Source of the DNA: an uncultured Alphaproteobacteria bacterium
Lineage (GTDB): Bacteria > Pseudomonadota > Alphaproteobacteria > Rhodobacterales > Rhodobacteraceae
NCBI GenBank assembly: GCA_902530595.1
Contig: CACAAX010000012.1
Coordinates: 1 to 42,793, forward strand
DNA length: 42,793 bases
Direction: 5' to 3'
Shown: positions 33,989 to 41,816 of the stretch, one piece after another
Layout: each line of letters begins with the position of its first letter
How positions within the stretch are numbered: position 1 is the first letter of the stretch
Made by a program: the position numbers and the translations under genes
Notes under the pieces: generated by a model
What the model was told of the DNA's origin: nothing
Seen by the model: the letters and a program-made list of their open reading frames with translations, nothing else
Databases searched by the model: none

Positions 33989-35559
33989 TATGGTCTCATT
34001 GTTATAAGGTAAGGTTTTGGTCTTTTCAATCGGTAAGCTTTAAGCGCGAGTTCTAACCAAGATATTAGTCGTGGACGCGTTTCCCTGGGATCTATCAAAT
34101 CATGGGCAGAAAAACCTTCTGCTCTTGGAATTGGTGATTGTCGTTGAGCTAATTGATCCTCAAGCTCCTTTTGTTTTTTTTCAGGATTTTTAGCCATAGC
34201 AATTTCCTTTGAAAATGCAACAGCAACGCCACCTTCTACAGGTAAAGCACCACTTAAGGCACTGGGCCAAAGTAATGTGAAGCTATCAGGCCCATAGTGT
34301 GCAGTAGCAGCTACTCCAAAAGATTTATGCATATGGACGGACGCCCATGGCACTCTTGATTGCATTATTGCGGATATAGCAGCTGTGCCAAATCTTATTG
34401 TACCACTTTTCTCTGATTCTGGACCAATCATGAATCCAGGTTCATCTACCAAACTGATAATAGGAATATGGAAACTGTTACAAAAATCAGAAAATCTCTC
34501 TAATTTCTTTGAGGCACTGGTTGTCATCGCCCCTGCGTAGAACATGCAGTCATTAGCGATAACGCCAACTGATTGACCATTAAGTCTACCTAAGCCTGTT
34601 ACGAGGCTTGGACCATATTTTTTACCGATCTCGAAAAAGGTGCTTTGATCATCATTTATATCTAGTAGGGATGTGATGATCTTTCTGACGCTGTATGGTC
34701 TACGTCTATCTTTTGGTATTATATCGATTAATAAGTCATCACAACGATCCTCCTTGTCATTAGTAGAAATAGAGTCTGGGAACGACCAAGCATTATCCGG
34801 CACGAAGGAAAGAAATGTTTTTATTTGTTCGAAAGCGTCATCTTCAGTTTTTGCAAAGTTGTTTATTACTCCGCTTTTTAAGTGTACCTCAGGTCCACCA
34901 AGAGCTTCTTTCGTAACATCTATATTTAAAGCTCTTTTTACGACTTTTGGCCCTGCTATAAGTACTAACGAGCTCTCTGTCATTACTGAAAAGTGTGAAG
35001 CTACGAGACGAGATGCAGGTAGTCCAGCTACTGGTCCCAATGCAGCCGTCGCTACGGGGACTTCTCCCAAAGTGTTAGCGAGCGAAATAAATCGTGAAGG
35101 CGTATATACAGCATCACTTGTAGGCCGATTACTTTTTTCTTGATCGGTGCCACCAACGGACCCACCAGCTCCTTCGTGCAATCGAATTAAAGGGACCTTG
35201 TATTTTAGCGCTAGTTCTTCTATGTAAATACTTTTCCTTAACCCGGCAGCATTTGGTGATCCACCTTTTAAAGAAAAATCTTCTCCTCCTATGACCACTG
35301 GTCTTTTATTGATTTTCCCAAATCCTAGGATAAAGTTTCCGGGAGTAAATTTCTTGAGTGATCCATCATCATTATACTCTGAGAAACCAGCACTTTTACC
35401 AATTTCATTGAAAGATTTATTATCTAGTATCCTGTTGATCCTTTCTCTTACAGGTAGTCGACCTTTTTTATACTGTAATTCTACAGCCTCTTTGCCACCC
35501 ATCTGATCAGCAAAATTTCTCTTCTCATTGATTTCTTTTGCTTCTTTTTCCCACGTCAA
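33988..35559 (-). CDS. Acyl-CoA carboxylase, carboxyltransferase (beta) subunit
   Basis: The 523-residue protein is the carboxyltransferase part of a biotin-dependent acyl-CoA carboxylase of the propionyl-CoA/methylcrotonyl-CoA type. It has both crotonase-fold halves: RLHEGAGGSVGGT and ATAALGPVAGLPASRLVASHF in the first, SLVDEPGFMIGPESEKSGTIRFG and HMHKSFGVAATAHYGPDS in the second. The substrate cannot be chosen by eye. The biotin carboxylase (alpha) chain needed for activity is not in the window. It lies 14 bases after the CobW-like gene and is coupled to the MOSC gene. Confidence 0.9.
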   Translation of the reverse strand: MTWEKEAKEINEKRNFADQMGGKEAVELQYKKGRLPVRERINRILDNKSFNEIGKSAGFSEYNDDGSLKKFTPGNFILGFGKINKRPVVIGGEDFSLKGGSPNAAGLRKSIYIEELALKYKVPLIRLHEGAGGSVGGTDQEKSNRPTSDAVYTPSRFISLANTLGEVPVATAALGPVAGLPASRLVASHFSVMTESSLVLIAGPKVVKRALNIDVTKEALGGPEVHLKSGVINNFAKTEDDAFEQIKTFLSFVPDNAWSFPDSISTNDKEDRCDDLLIDIIPKDRRRPYSVRKIITSLLDINDDQSTFFEIGKKYGPSLVTGLGRLNGQSVGVIANDCMFYAGAMTTSASKKLERFSDFCNSFHIPIISLVDEPGFMIGPESEKSGTIRFGTAAISAIMQSRVPWASVHMHKSFGVAATAHYGPDSFTLLWPSALSGALPVEGGVAVAFSKEIAMAKNPEKKQKELEDQLAQRQSPIPRAEGFSAHDLIDPRETRPRLISWLELALKAYRLKRPKPYLITMRP

Positions 35560-35573
35560 TGTCTATCTCCAAT

Positions 35574-36485
35574 TTAATATGTCTGGATACTGTTTAGTTT
35601 CTCAACAAACTCTTTTTCGTTATAAAAATTCTTTTTACCGATTACAACAAACACAGGATCTTTTTCATTTTCTATTTTTTTAATTTCCAAAGTTAATCCA
35701 TCATATTGGATTGTACATAATTCTCCCTTATTATCTTTAAAAAATCCTTTCGCTCTTTCGATATTATAAATTGGATCCCGCAAAAGCGTGCTGAGAGCAT
35801 CGGCGTTTATTGTTCCAGTAGGTTTTATCGTTGATGAAATGAATTCATGTGCTTGCTTTTTCTCTAATTTTGTTTTGTCACTTTTATCTTTTTCACTGGG
35901 GGCAAAGTCTAGAAGCATATCTTTTTCTTCAATATGTGCGTTTACCGTTTTGAGAAACTTTCGTATTTCAAAACGTTTTGATAGAGTGTCGATACAATTT
36001 AATAGCTCATCTTCTGTAATCAAATCTGTCTTATTTAACACCAAAAGATCATGTTGCTCAATTTGTAAACCAATAGTATCGCTAATATATACGTCATTTA
36101 ATTGCGCTTGCAGGCGGGATGCATCTGTTAACAACACCGTTCCATGAAATGACAGGAAGTCCATGAGCGATATTGTTTGTATGATTTTAGAAGGTAAAGC
36201 AATCCCGCTTGCCTCAAGCACAATATGATCTGGTAAAATCCCATTTGAATTCATACTCTCCAAAGTTTCTATCAACTCATTTCCATAGCTACAACACACA
36301 CATCCACCCGCGATGCTCAGAACGGAGTCAGTTCTAGCTTCAATTAAGGACTCGTCAATGTTGACGTCACCAAAGTCATTTACCAGTAGAGCTATTTTTT
36401 TCTTAGTTGTCCTAAGTAAATTATTTATTAATGTCGTTTTACCCGTTCCAAGGTAACCGGAGATCAATGTCAGAGGAATGCCCAC
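35574..36485 (-). CDS. CobW/COG0523-family metallochaperone GTPase
   Basis: A 303-residue G3E GTPase. The P-loop is GYLGTGKTTL (10-19), the metal-binding C-x-C-C motif is C62, C64, C65 in GGCVCCSYG, and the guanine motif is NKTDL. A C-terminal CobW domain (about 210-300) is present. Such proteins deliver zinc, cobalt or iron to specific enzymes. It starts 2 bases after the amidohydrolase stop, so loading metal into that enzyme is the simplest reading. Nitrile hydratase, 20 kb away, is another possible client and is less likely. Confidence 0.9.
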   Translation of the reverse strand: MGIPLTLISGYLGTGKTTLINNLLRTTKKKIALLVNDFGDVNIDESLIEARTDSVLSIAGGCVCCSYGNELIETLESMNSNGILPDHIVLEASGIALPSKIIQTISLMDFLSFHGTVLLTDASRLQAQLNDVYISDTIGLQIEQHDLLVLNKTDLITEDELLNCIDTLSKRFEIRKFLKTVNAHIEEKDMLLDFAPSEKDKSDKTKLEKKQAHEFISSTIKPTGTINADALSTLLRDPIYNIERAKGFFKDNKGELCTIQYDGLTLEIKKIENEKDPVFVVIGKKNFYNEKEFVEKLNSIQTY

Positions 36486-36487
36486 AA

Positions 36488-38128
36488 TTACGCACTATTT
36501 TCAATAATATGTGGCTTGCCACCTTTGATTGTCCCTACAATTTTTTGATCTTTGAATTTAATTTCTTCAACATCAAAAGGATCCTCCTCTAAGATGCAAC
36601 AATCTGCTTTTTTCCCTGTTTCTAAGGACCCTACTTCATGATCTATCTTAAGAGTAAACGCAGCTCCTAAAGTTATGGCATATAATGCTTCCATTTTATT
36701 AATTTTTTCATAATCCCCTAAAGTTCTTCCTGAAAATGTTAGCCTATTCATAGCACACCAAGCCGTAAATAGTGGGCCTAGGGGAGTTACCGGGGCATCT
36801 GAGTGTATTGCCAAAGGGACTTTTTCTTGCAGTGCTGTTTTACAGGCATTCATTCGATGAGCTCTTTCTGGACCAACCGTTAGGGAGTAATGTTCATCTC
36901 CCCAATAAAAATGATGGTTAGAAAATAAGTTTGCGCACATACCAAGCTTATGCATCCTTTTAAATTGAGCAGTTGATGCAAGCTGACAATGTTGAAGAGT
37001 AAATCTATGATCATTTTTAGGAAATTTAGCCAGAGCACCTTCTAGACAATCGAGAGCTAATTCCGTAGCCTCGTCTCCGTTAGTATGCGTGTGTACTAAT
37101 ATATTATTTTCTAATGCAAGCTCATAAGCTTCTTGTATATGTTCTGGAGCGGTATACCACATCCCATTGGGGGCTCCATTATAATATCCGGGCCACTTCA
37201 GTCTGGCCGTGAAGCCTTGTATTGAGCCATCGGCAACAATTTTTATTGAACCAAGTCTTAAATTTTCTGTAGATTTTTTTTTGAGCTCTAAGACTTTAGG
37301 GATTAATTCCTTTGGGTTTATCCCCTGCATGTATCGTAATGAAACGATCCGAGCTGGAAAATCTGCTTCCGATGTAACCTTTAGCATCATTTCAACAGCC
37401 TCATCTGTTTGAAGGTTTGCAAGGTCAGCAGCAGTAGTGACCCCGGCTCTGGCACATATTTTCCCAAAGTTCCTTAGACCTTCTGCATCTCCTGAAAGCC
37501 AATCCTTGCCTAAGCCTACATGCCTAGTTACCAAAGCAATGGTTTCAGCCCCTCTTATCTCCCCAGATGGAAGACCATCGTCACCGAGAGGAAGGCCCTC
37601 ATGATTTATGCCTGTTCTTAAAAATCCCGCTAGCTTTAAGCCTACTGAGTTTACATTGAGTTTATGTCCAGACGCATGTAATATTCCTATTGGTCTTTGG
37701 TCTGAAACCACATCTAGTATTTTTCTGTCTAATGCTTTGTCGTCAAAATAAATTGGGTCTAATCCCCATCCTGCTAGTGGGTCGTTCGGGTCCAATAAAT
37801 TTTCATTCTCTTGTTTAAGCTTCTGAATAAGATCTTTTACATTTTTAATGCCAAGGCTCATTGTTCCATCCGGCTTTTGTCTATCAAAATACCCACAATA
37901 TAATTTACTCCACAATGCACCTTCAAATAAATGACTATGCCCTTCAACAAGACCCGGCATTAAAACGCAATTTTCAAAATTTTTATCTAGTTCGTATTTG
38001 CCCTCAGGTTTAATTGTGTTGAGGTCTCCCACCTGAACAATTTGACCATCCAGAACACTCATGTATTGTGCCTCTGGATTTCTAGGGTTCATTGTAATTA
38101 TTTTTTTTGCCTTAAAAAATTTCAACAA
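36488..38128 (-). CDS. YtcJ-like metal-dependent amidohydrolase
   Basis: A member of the amidohydrolase superfamily (YtcJ/amidohydrolase 3 group), which hydrolyses amides, imides or similar C-N bonds. Visible are KKIITMNPRNPEAQYMSVLDGQI, the metal motif H-x-H in EGHSHLFEG, HTHTNGDEATELAL, HCQL and HSDAPVTPLGPL, then GSLETGKKADCCIL at the C-terminus. I chose the TTG at 38126-38128: AAAGG sits 7 bases before it and the fold starts here. An ATG at 38213-38215 would add 29 residues that do not look like the family. It is the first gene of the five-gene operon, opposite a peptide-type importer. Confidence 0.88.
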   Translation of the reverse strand: MLKFFKAKKIITMNPRNPEAQYMSVLDGQIVQVGDLNTIKPEGKYELDKNFENCVLMPGLVEGHSHLFEGALWSKLYCGYFDRQKPDGTMSLGIKNVKDLIQKLKQENENLLDPNDPLAGWGLDPIYFDDKALDRKILDVVSDQRPIGILHASGHKLNVNSVGLKLAGFLRTGINHEGLPLGDDGLPSGEIRGAETIALVTRHVGLGKDWLSGDAEGLRNFGKICARAGVTTAADLANLQTDEAVEMMLKVTSEADFPARIVSLRYMQGINPKELIPKVLELKKKSTENLRLGSIKIVADGSIQGFTARLKWPGYYNGAPNGMWYTAPEHIQEAYELALENNILVHTHTNGDEATELALDCLEGALAKFPKNDHRFTLQHCQLASTAQFKRMHKLGMCANLFSNHHFYWGDEHYSLTVGPERAHRMNACKTALQEKVPLAIHSDAPVTPLGPLFTAWCAMNRLTFSGRTLGDYEKINKMEALYAITLGAAFTLKIDHEVGSLETGKKADCCILEEDPFDVEEIKFKDQKIVGTIKGGKPHIIENSA

Positions 38129-38314
38129 AAATAAACCTTTCAAAAAAAACTTCTGTTTATACGAAAGCTTGATATCATTAACATTAAATGTGACTTTTGA
38201 ATGATAATCAATCAAATGTTTCTATTGCAAATTGGTTTACCTGTGGTCAATCTAATTAAATGGGGGCGTTAAGCGAAAATCGGGCAAAAATTCAATTAAC
38301 AGAAAGGTCGAGAA

Positions 38315-39889
38315 ATGAAAAAACATTTTTTAAAAACGTTACTTCTCACTGCTACTCTAATTTTTACGTCATTAGGCGTAAGCTTTGCAGAGCCGAAAAA
38401 GGGCGGTACTCTGATAGCTGCTGTAGGAAATAATCCACGGCATTTAAATCCAGCTGTTCAATCAGGAATTGTGACTGGGTTTCCAGGAGCACAACTCTTT
38501 GCAACACCAATTCGATATGACAATAATTGGGAACCACAGCCATATCTTGCGGAATCATGGGATATAAGTGATGGTGGAAAGACAGTTAAATTAAACCTTG
38601 TAAAAGATGCTGTTTTTCACGATGGGGTTCCGATAAAGTCTAGTGACGTCAAGTTTTCACTGGAAACGATTAAGAAGCACCATCCGTTCAAAACGATGTT
38701 CGCTCCGGTGGTATCTGTCGAAACGCCTGATGAGCATACTGCGGTTCTAAAATTATCTTCTCCACACCCCGCTTTAATGCTAGCCATGTCATCACAATTA
38801 ATGGCTATAATACCTGAGCATGTCTATGGAGATGGCCAAGATCCAAAAACACATCCACAAAACTCCGAAAATGTTGTTGGGTCGGGTCCTTTTAAGCTCG
38901 TTGAATTCAAATCAGGTGAGCATATCATCTTGGAAAGATTTGATGATTTTTTCATCGATGGCAGACCATACTTAGATAAGATGGTTCTAAAAATCATCAG
39001 AGATCCAGCTACTAGAACAATCGGTCTTGAGAATGGCGAAATTGATTTCTATGCTTTCGAAAATGTACCTACAAATATTAACAGGTTAAAAAAGAACGCA
39101 AACCTTAACGTAACACCTGATGGATACGCAGCCATCGGACCAATTGATTGGTTAGCTTTCAATACCAAAAGTGGAAAAACGGCTGACGTGAATGTGAGAC
39201 GGGCCATTGCCTATGCGATAGACAGAAACTTTATTCTTAAGGCCATTATGCTTGGAGTTGCTGATGAGGCACGTACAGGTATTCACCCAGGAAGCCCATA
39301 TTATGAGCCAGATGTCGAAGCGTACGATATTGATATTGATAAGGCAAACAAGATTCTTGACGACGCTGGATACAAAAAGGGCAGCGACGGGATGCGGTTT
39401 GGATTGAATGTCGACTTTGGTTGGCCCGGTTTAAGGCCCAATGCGGAATACACAAAGGCGGCACTCAAGAAAATTGGTATTGACGTTACAGTTAGGCAGT
39501 CTGCTGACTTTCCAACATGGGCACAAACTGTAAGCAACCATAATTTTGATCTAACCTGGGATACCGTTTTTAATTGGGGAGATCCTGTTATAGGTGTTCA
39601 TAGAACCTATCAGACGTCTAACATAAAAAAGGGAGTCATCTGGTCTAATACTCAACAATATAGTAATCCAAAAGTGGATGCTATAATGGAGAAGGCAGGA
39701 GTAGAAAACGATATGGATAAGCGAAAAGCTCTATATTCAGAACTTCAAAAAATGCTGGCAAACGACTTGCCCGTATATTGGACAAATACGCTTCCTTATC
39801 ATACCATTTACAGCAATAAGGTTGGCAATCCCCCTATGGGAATTTGGGCAACCAGCTCTCCAATGGATATGACATATATCAAAGATTAA
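38315..39889 (+). CDS. Peptide/opine-type ABC transporter binding protein (SBP family 5)
   Basis: A periplasmic binding protein of the DppA/OppA family, 524 residues with a Sec signal peptide (about 1-26, cleavage near SFAEPKKGG). The typical start GGTLIAAVGNNPRHLNPAV is followed by LAESWDISDGGKTVKLNLVKDAVFHDGVPIKSSDVKFSLE, then VGSGPFKLVEF and NVRRAIAYAIDRNFI. The family also takes up opines, nickel chelates and amides, so 'peptide' is only a label. The shared 186-base gap to the divergent amidohydrolase should hold both promoters; TTTACC near 38236 and TAATTA near 38253 are weak candidates. A 10-base hairpin follows the gene. Confidence 0.94.
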   Translation: MKKHFLKTLLLTATLIFTSLGVSFAEPKKGGTLIAAVGNNPRHLNPAVQSGIVTGFPGAQLFATPIRYDNNWEPQPYLAESWDISDGGKTVKLNLVKDAVFHDGVPIKSSDVKFSLETIKKHHPFKTMFAPVVSVETPDEHTAVLKLSSPHPALMLAMSSQLMAIIPEHVYGDGQDPKTHPQNSENVVGSGPFKLVEFKSGEHIILERFDDFFIDGRPYLDKMVLKIIRDPATRTIGLENGEIDFYAFENVPTNINRLKKNANLNVTPDGYAAIGPIDWLAFNTKSGKTADVNVRRAIAYAIDRNFILKAIMLGVADEARTGIHPGSPYYEPDVEAYDIDIDKANKILDDAGYKKGSDGMRFGLNVDFGWPGLRPNAEYTKAALKKIGIDVTVRQSADFPTWAQTVSNHNFDLTWDTVFNWGDPVIGVHRTYQTSNIKKGVIWSNTQQYSNPKVDAIMEKAGVENDMDKRKALYSELQKMLANDLPVYWTNTLPYHTIYSNKVGNPPMGIWATSSPMDMTYIKD

Positions 39890-39902
39890 ACCAAAACGAT
39901 GA

Positions 39903-39925
39903 GAAGGGGCAAAAGTTGCCCCTTC
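39903..39925 (+). repeat. Hairpin between the binding-protein gene and the permease genes
   Basis: A perfect 10-base inverted repeat, GAAGGGGCAA (39903-39912) and TTGCCCCTTC (39916-39925), with a 3-base loop, lies 13 bases after the binding-protein stop. There is no T run behind it, so it is more likely a 3'-end stabiliser or processing signal than a terminator. It would protect the upstream mRNA and raise the amount of binding protein. Confidence 0.65.
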
Positions 39926-39959
39926 CCATTTCCCACTAACTTATTTCAGCCATTTATAC

Positions 39960-40934
39960 ATGCCATTTTTTGTTTCACTGATTAGGCGCCTTGTATCCAT
40001 GCTCTTGGTTTTGCTTGTTGTAGTCATCTTAAACTTTCTAATGCTCCATTTGGCTCCTGGTGATATAGCCGACACAATTGCCCAAACAATGGGGGGTGCA
40101 GATGAACAAGATATGGCCGAGCTGAGAAAGCAGTATGGGCTTGATCAACCGTTTTTTATTCAGTTATTTAATTATGTTGTTAGAGTCGCCTTATTGGATT
40201 TTGGACAATCCCACTTTTACAATCTACCAGTATTTGACTTGATCATGGAGAGATTTCCTGCAACCTTATTGTTAGTTTTTTCTGCGCAGATACTGTCTTT
40301 ATTCGTAGGCATACTTTTGGGAGTATACGCTGCTCAAAACCCTAATGGACTATCAAGCCTTTTTGTAAATATGTTTTCTCTATTTGGATACGCAGCTCCT
40401 GTGTTTTGGACTGGAATTCTTTTATTGATTGCGTTTTCACTTCACATTCCTATTTTTCCAGTCTCAGGTATGAGGGATATAACAATTGAAAGCGGTAATT
40501 TCTTTGTTCATTTCTTTGACGTACTTAAACACTTATTTTTACCCATGATAACGCTGGCCTCTATATTTTTTGCCTATTATTCGCGTCTTTGCAGAGCGAG
40601 TATGTTAGAGGTACTGGGTGCAGACTTTGTTCGAACCGCTAAAGCAAAAGGACTATCCAAGAAGAATGTATTACTAAAGCATGCACTGAAGAATTCTTTA
40701 TCCCCAGTTATAACTTTTGCTGGACTAAGCTTCTCTGCCGTTGTCTCAGGAGCTATTCTGGTAGAAACGGTTTACAGTTGGCCAGGTTTAGGAACATTAG
40801 CATTTAATTCAATTATATCAAGGGATACACCGGTTTTACTAGGTATTCTGATTTTCTCCACTCTCATGGTAACTGTGGGAAATCTTTTAACAGATTTAAC
40901 GTTAAAAGCCTTAGACCCAAGGATAAAAATTTGA
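39960..40934 (+). CDS. ABC transporter permease, DppB type
   Basis: The first membrane subunit of the importer: 324 residues with six membrane helices. The N-terminal IRRLVSMLLVLLVVVILNFLMLHLAPGD is typical of DppB/OppB. The EAA-type loop that contacts the ATPase reads ADFVRTAKAKGLSKKNVLLKHALKNSLSP. ETVYSWPGLGTLAFNSI and LTDLTLKALDPRIKI close the protein as in the family. It follows the binding-protein gene after the hairpin and precedes the second permease by 9 bases. Confidence 0.93.
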   Translation: MPFFVSLIRRLVSMLLVLLVVVILNFLMLHLAPGDIADTIAQTMGGADEQDMAELRKQYGLDQPFFIQLFNYVVRVALLDFGQSHFYNLPVFDLIMERFPATLLLVFSAQILSLFVGILLGVYAAQNPNGLSSLFVNMFSLFGYAAPVFWTGILLLIAFSLHIPIFPVSGMRDITIESGNFFVHFFDVLKHLFLPMITLASIFFAYYSRLCRASMLEVLGADFVRTAKAKGLSKKNVLLKHALKNSLSPVITFAGLSFSAVVSGAILVETVYSWPGLGTLAFNSIISRDTPVLLGILIFSTLMVTVGNLLTDLTLKALDPRIKI

Positions 40935-40943
40935 GGTTTCAAA

Positions 40944-41816
40944 ATGTTAGAAAATGAAGAAATTGAAGAACCTACAATCAAGCCTGTTAAAGAAATTTTT
41001 CTGACATTCTTCAAGAGTTACTCAGCGGTCACAGGACTGATTATTCTTATTGGTATCGCGGTAATGGGCTTTATAGGACCACTATTTTATCCTACTGACC
41101 CCTTTGATATGGTATGGATGCCATTTTCGCCTCCAGGAACCGATGGATTTTTGCTGGGAACAGATTATTTAGGTCGTGACATTTTATCTCAAATTATCAA
41201 CGGTGCGCGTGTTTCGATCGCAATAGGTTTTTCAGCGGCTTTAGTTTCATGTTTTATAGGTGTTGGTATAGGTTCATTCGCCGGGTTCTATGGCGGTTGG
41301 GTAGAGGAGACATTGATGAGACTAACCGAATTTTTTCAAGTTTTACCTACCTTATTGTTTGCCATGGTAATCGTTGCATTATTTGGCTCATCTGTACTCT
41401 CGATAACTCTCGCGATAGGAGCAGTGAGCTGGGCGAGTGTTGCTAGAATTACAAGATCCGAGTTTTTAAGAATAAAGGAGCTTGATTTTGTCTTGGCCTC
41501 ACGTGCCTCGGGAAGTAATAATTTGGCTCTTATTTTCAGAGTTATTTTACCGAACGCTGCAGCACCAATAATTGTACAATCAGCATTGTTGGTAGGAGCC
41601 GCAATTACATTTGAGGCGGGCTTGGCTTTTCTAGGTTTATCAGACCCAAATGTTATAAGTTGGGGTCAGGTAATAGGGTCGAATAGAATATATATTCTTG
41701 ATGCGACATATACAGTAACAATTCCAGGAATAGCAATTTTTATAACAGTGCTCGCCATATCACTTGTAGGTGATGGTCTTAATGATGCGTTAAACCCAAA
41801 ACTTAGGTCACGTTAA
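40944..41816 (+). CDS. ABC transporter permease, DppC type
   Basis: The second membrane subunit of the importer, 290 residues. A polar tail (about 1-28) precedes the first helix. LLGTDYLGRDILSQIINGARVSI and IGIGSFAGFYGGWVEE-like patterns are classic for DppC/OppC, and the EAA loop is ELDFVLASRASGSNNLALIFRVILPNAAAPI. GDGLNDALNPKLRSR ends the protein. The last base of its stop codon is the first base of the ATPase start (TAATG), so the two genes are translationally coupled. Confidence 0.93.
   Translation: MLENEEIEEPTIKPVKEIFLTFFKSYSAVTGLIILIGIAVMGFIGPLFYPTDPFDMVWMPFSPPGTDGFLLGTDYLGRDILSQIINGARVSIAIGFSAALVSCFIGVGIGSFAGFYGGWVEETLMRLTEFFQVLPTLLFAMVIVALFGSSVLSITLAIGAVSWASVARITRSEFLRIKELDFVLASRASGSNNLALIFRVILPNAAAPIIVQSALLVGAAITFEAGLAFLGLSDPNVISWGQVIGSNRIYILDATYTVTIPGIAIFITVLAISLVGDGLNDALNPKLRSR

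Noticed and set aside
38129-38215. Longer amidohydrolase N-terminus from the ATG at 38213-38215
   Set aside because: The extra 29 residues are lysine- and phenylalanine-rich with no family match and no Shine-Dalgarno; a TTG with AAAGG fits the start of the fold.
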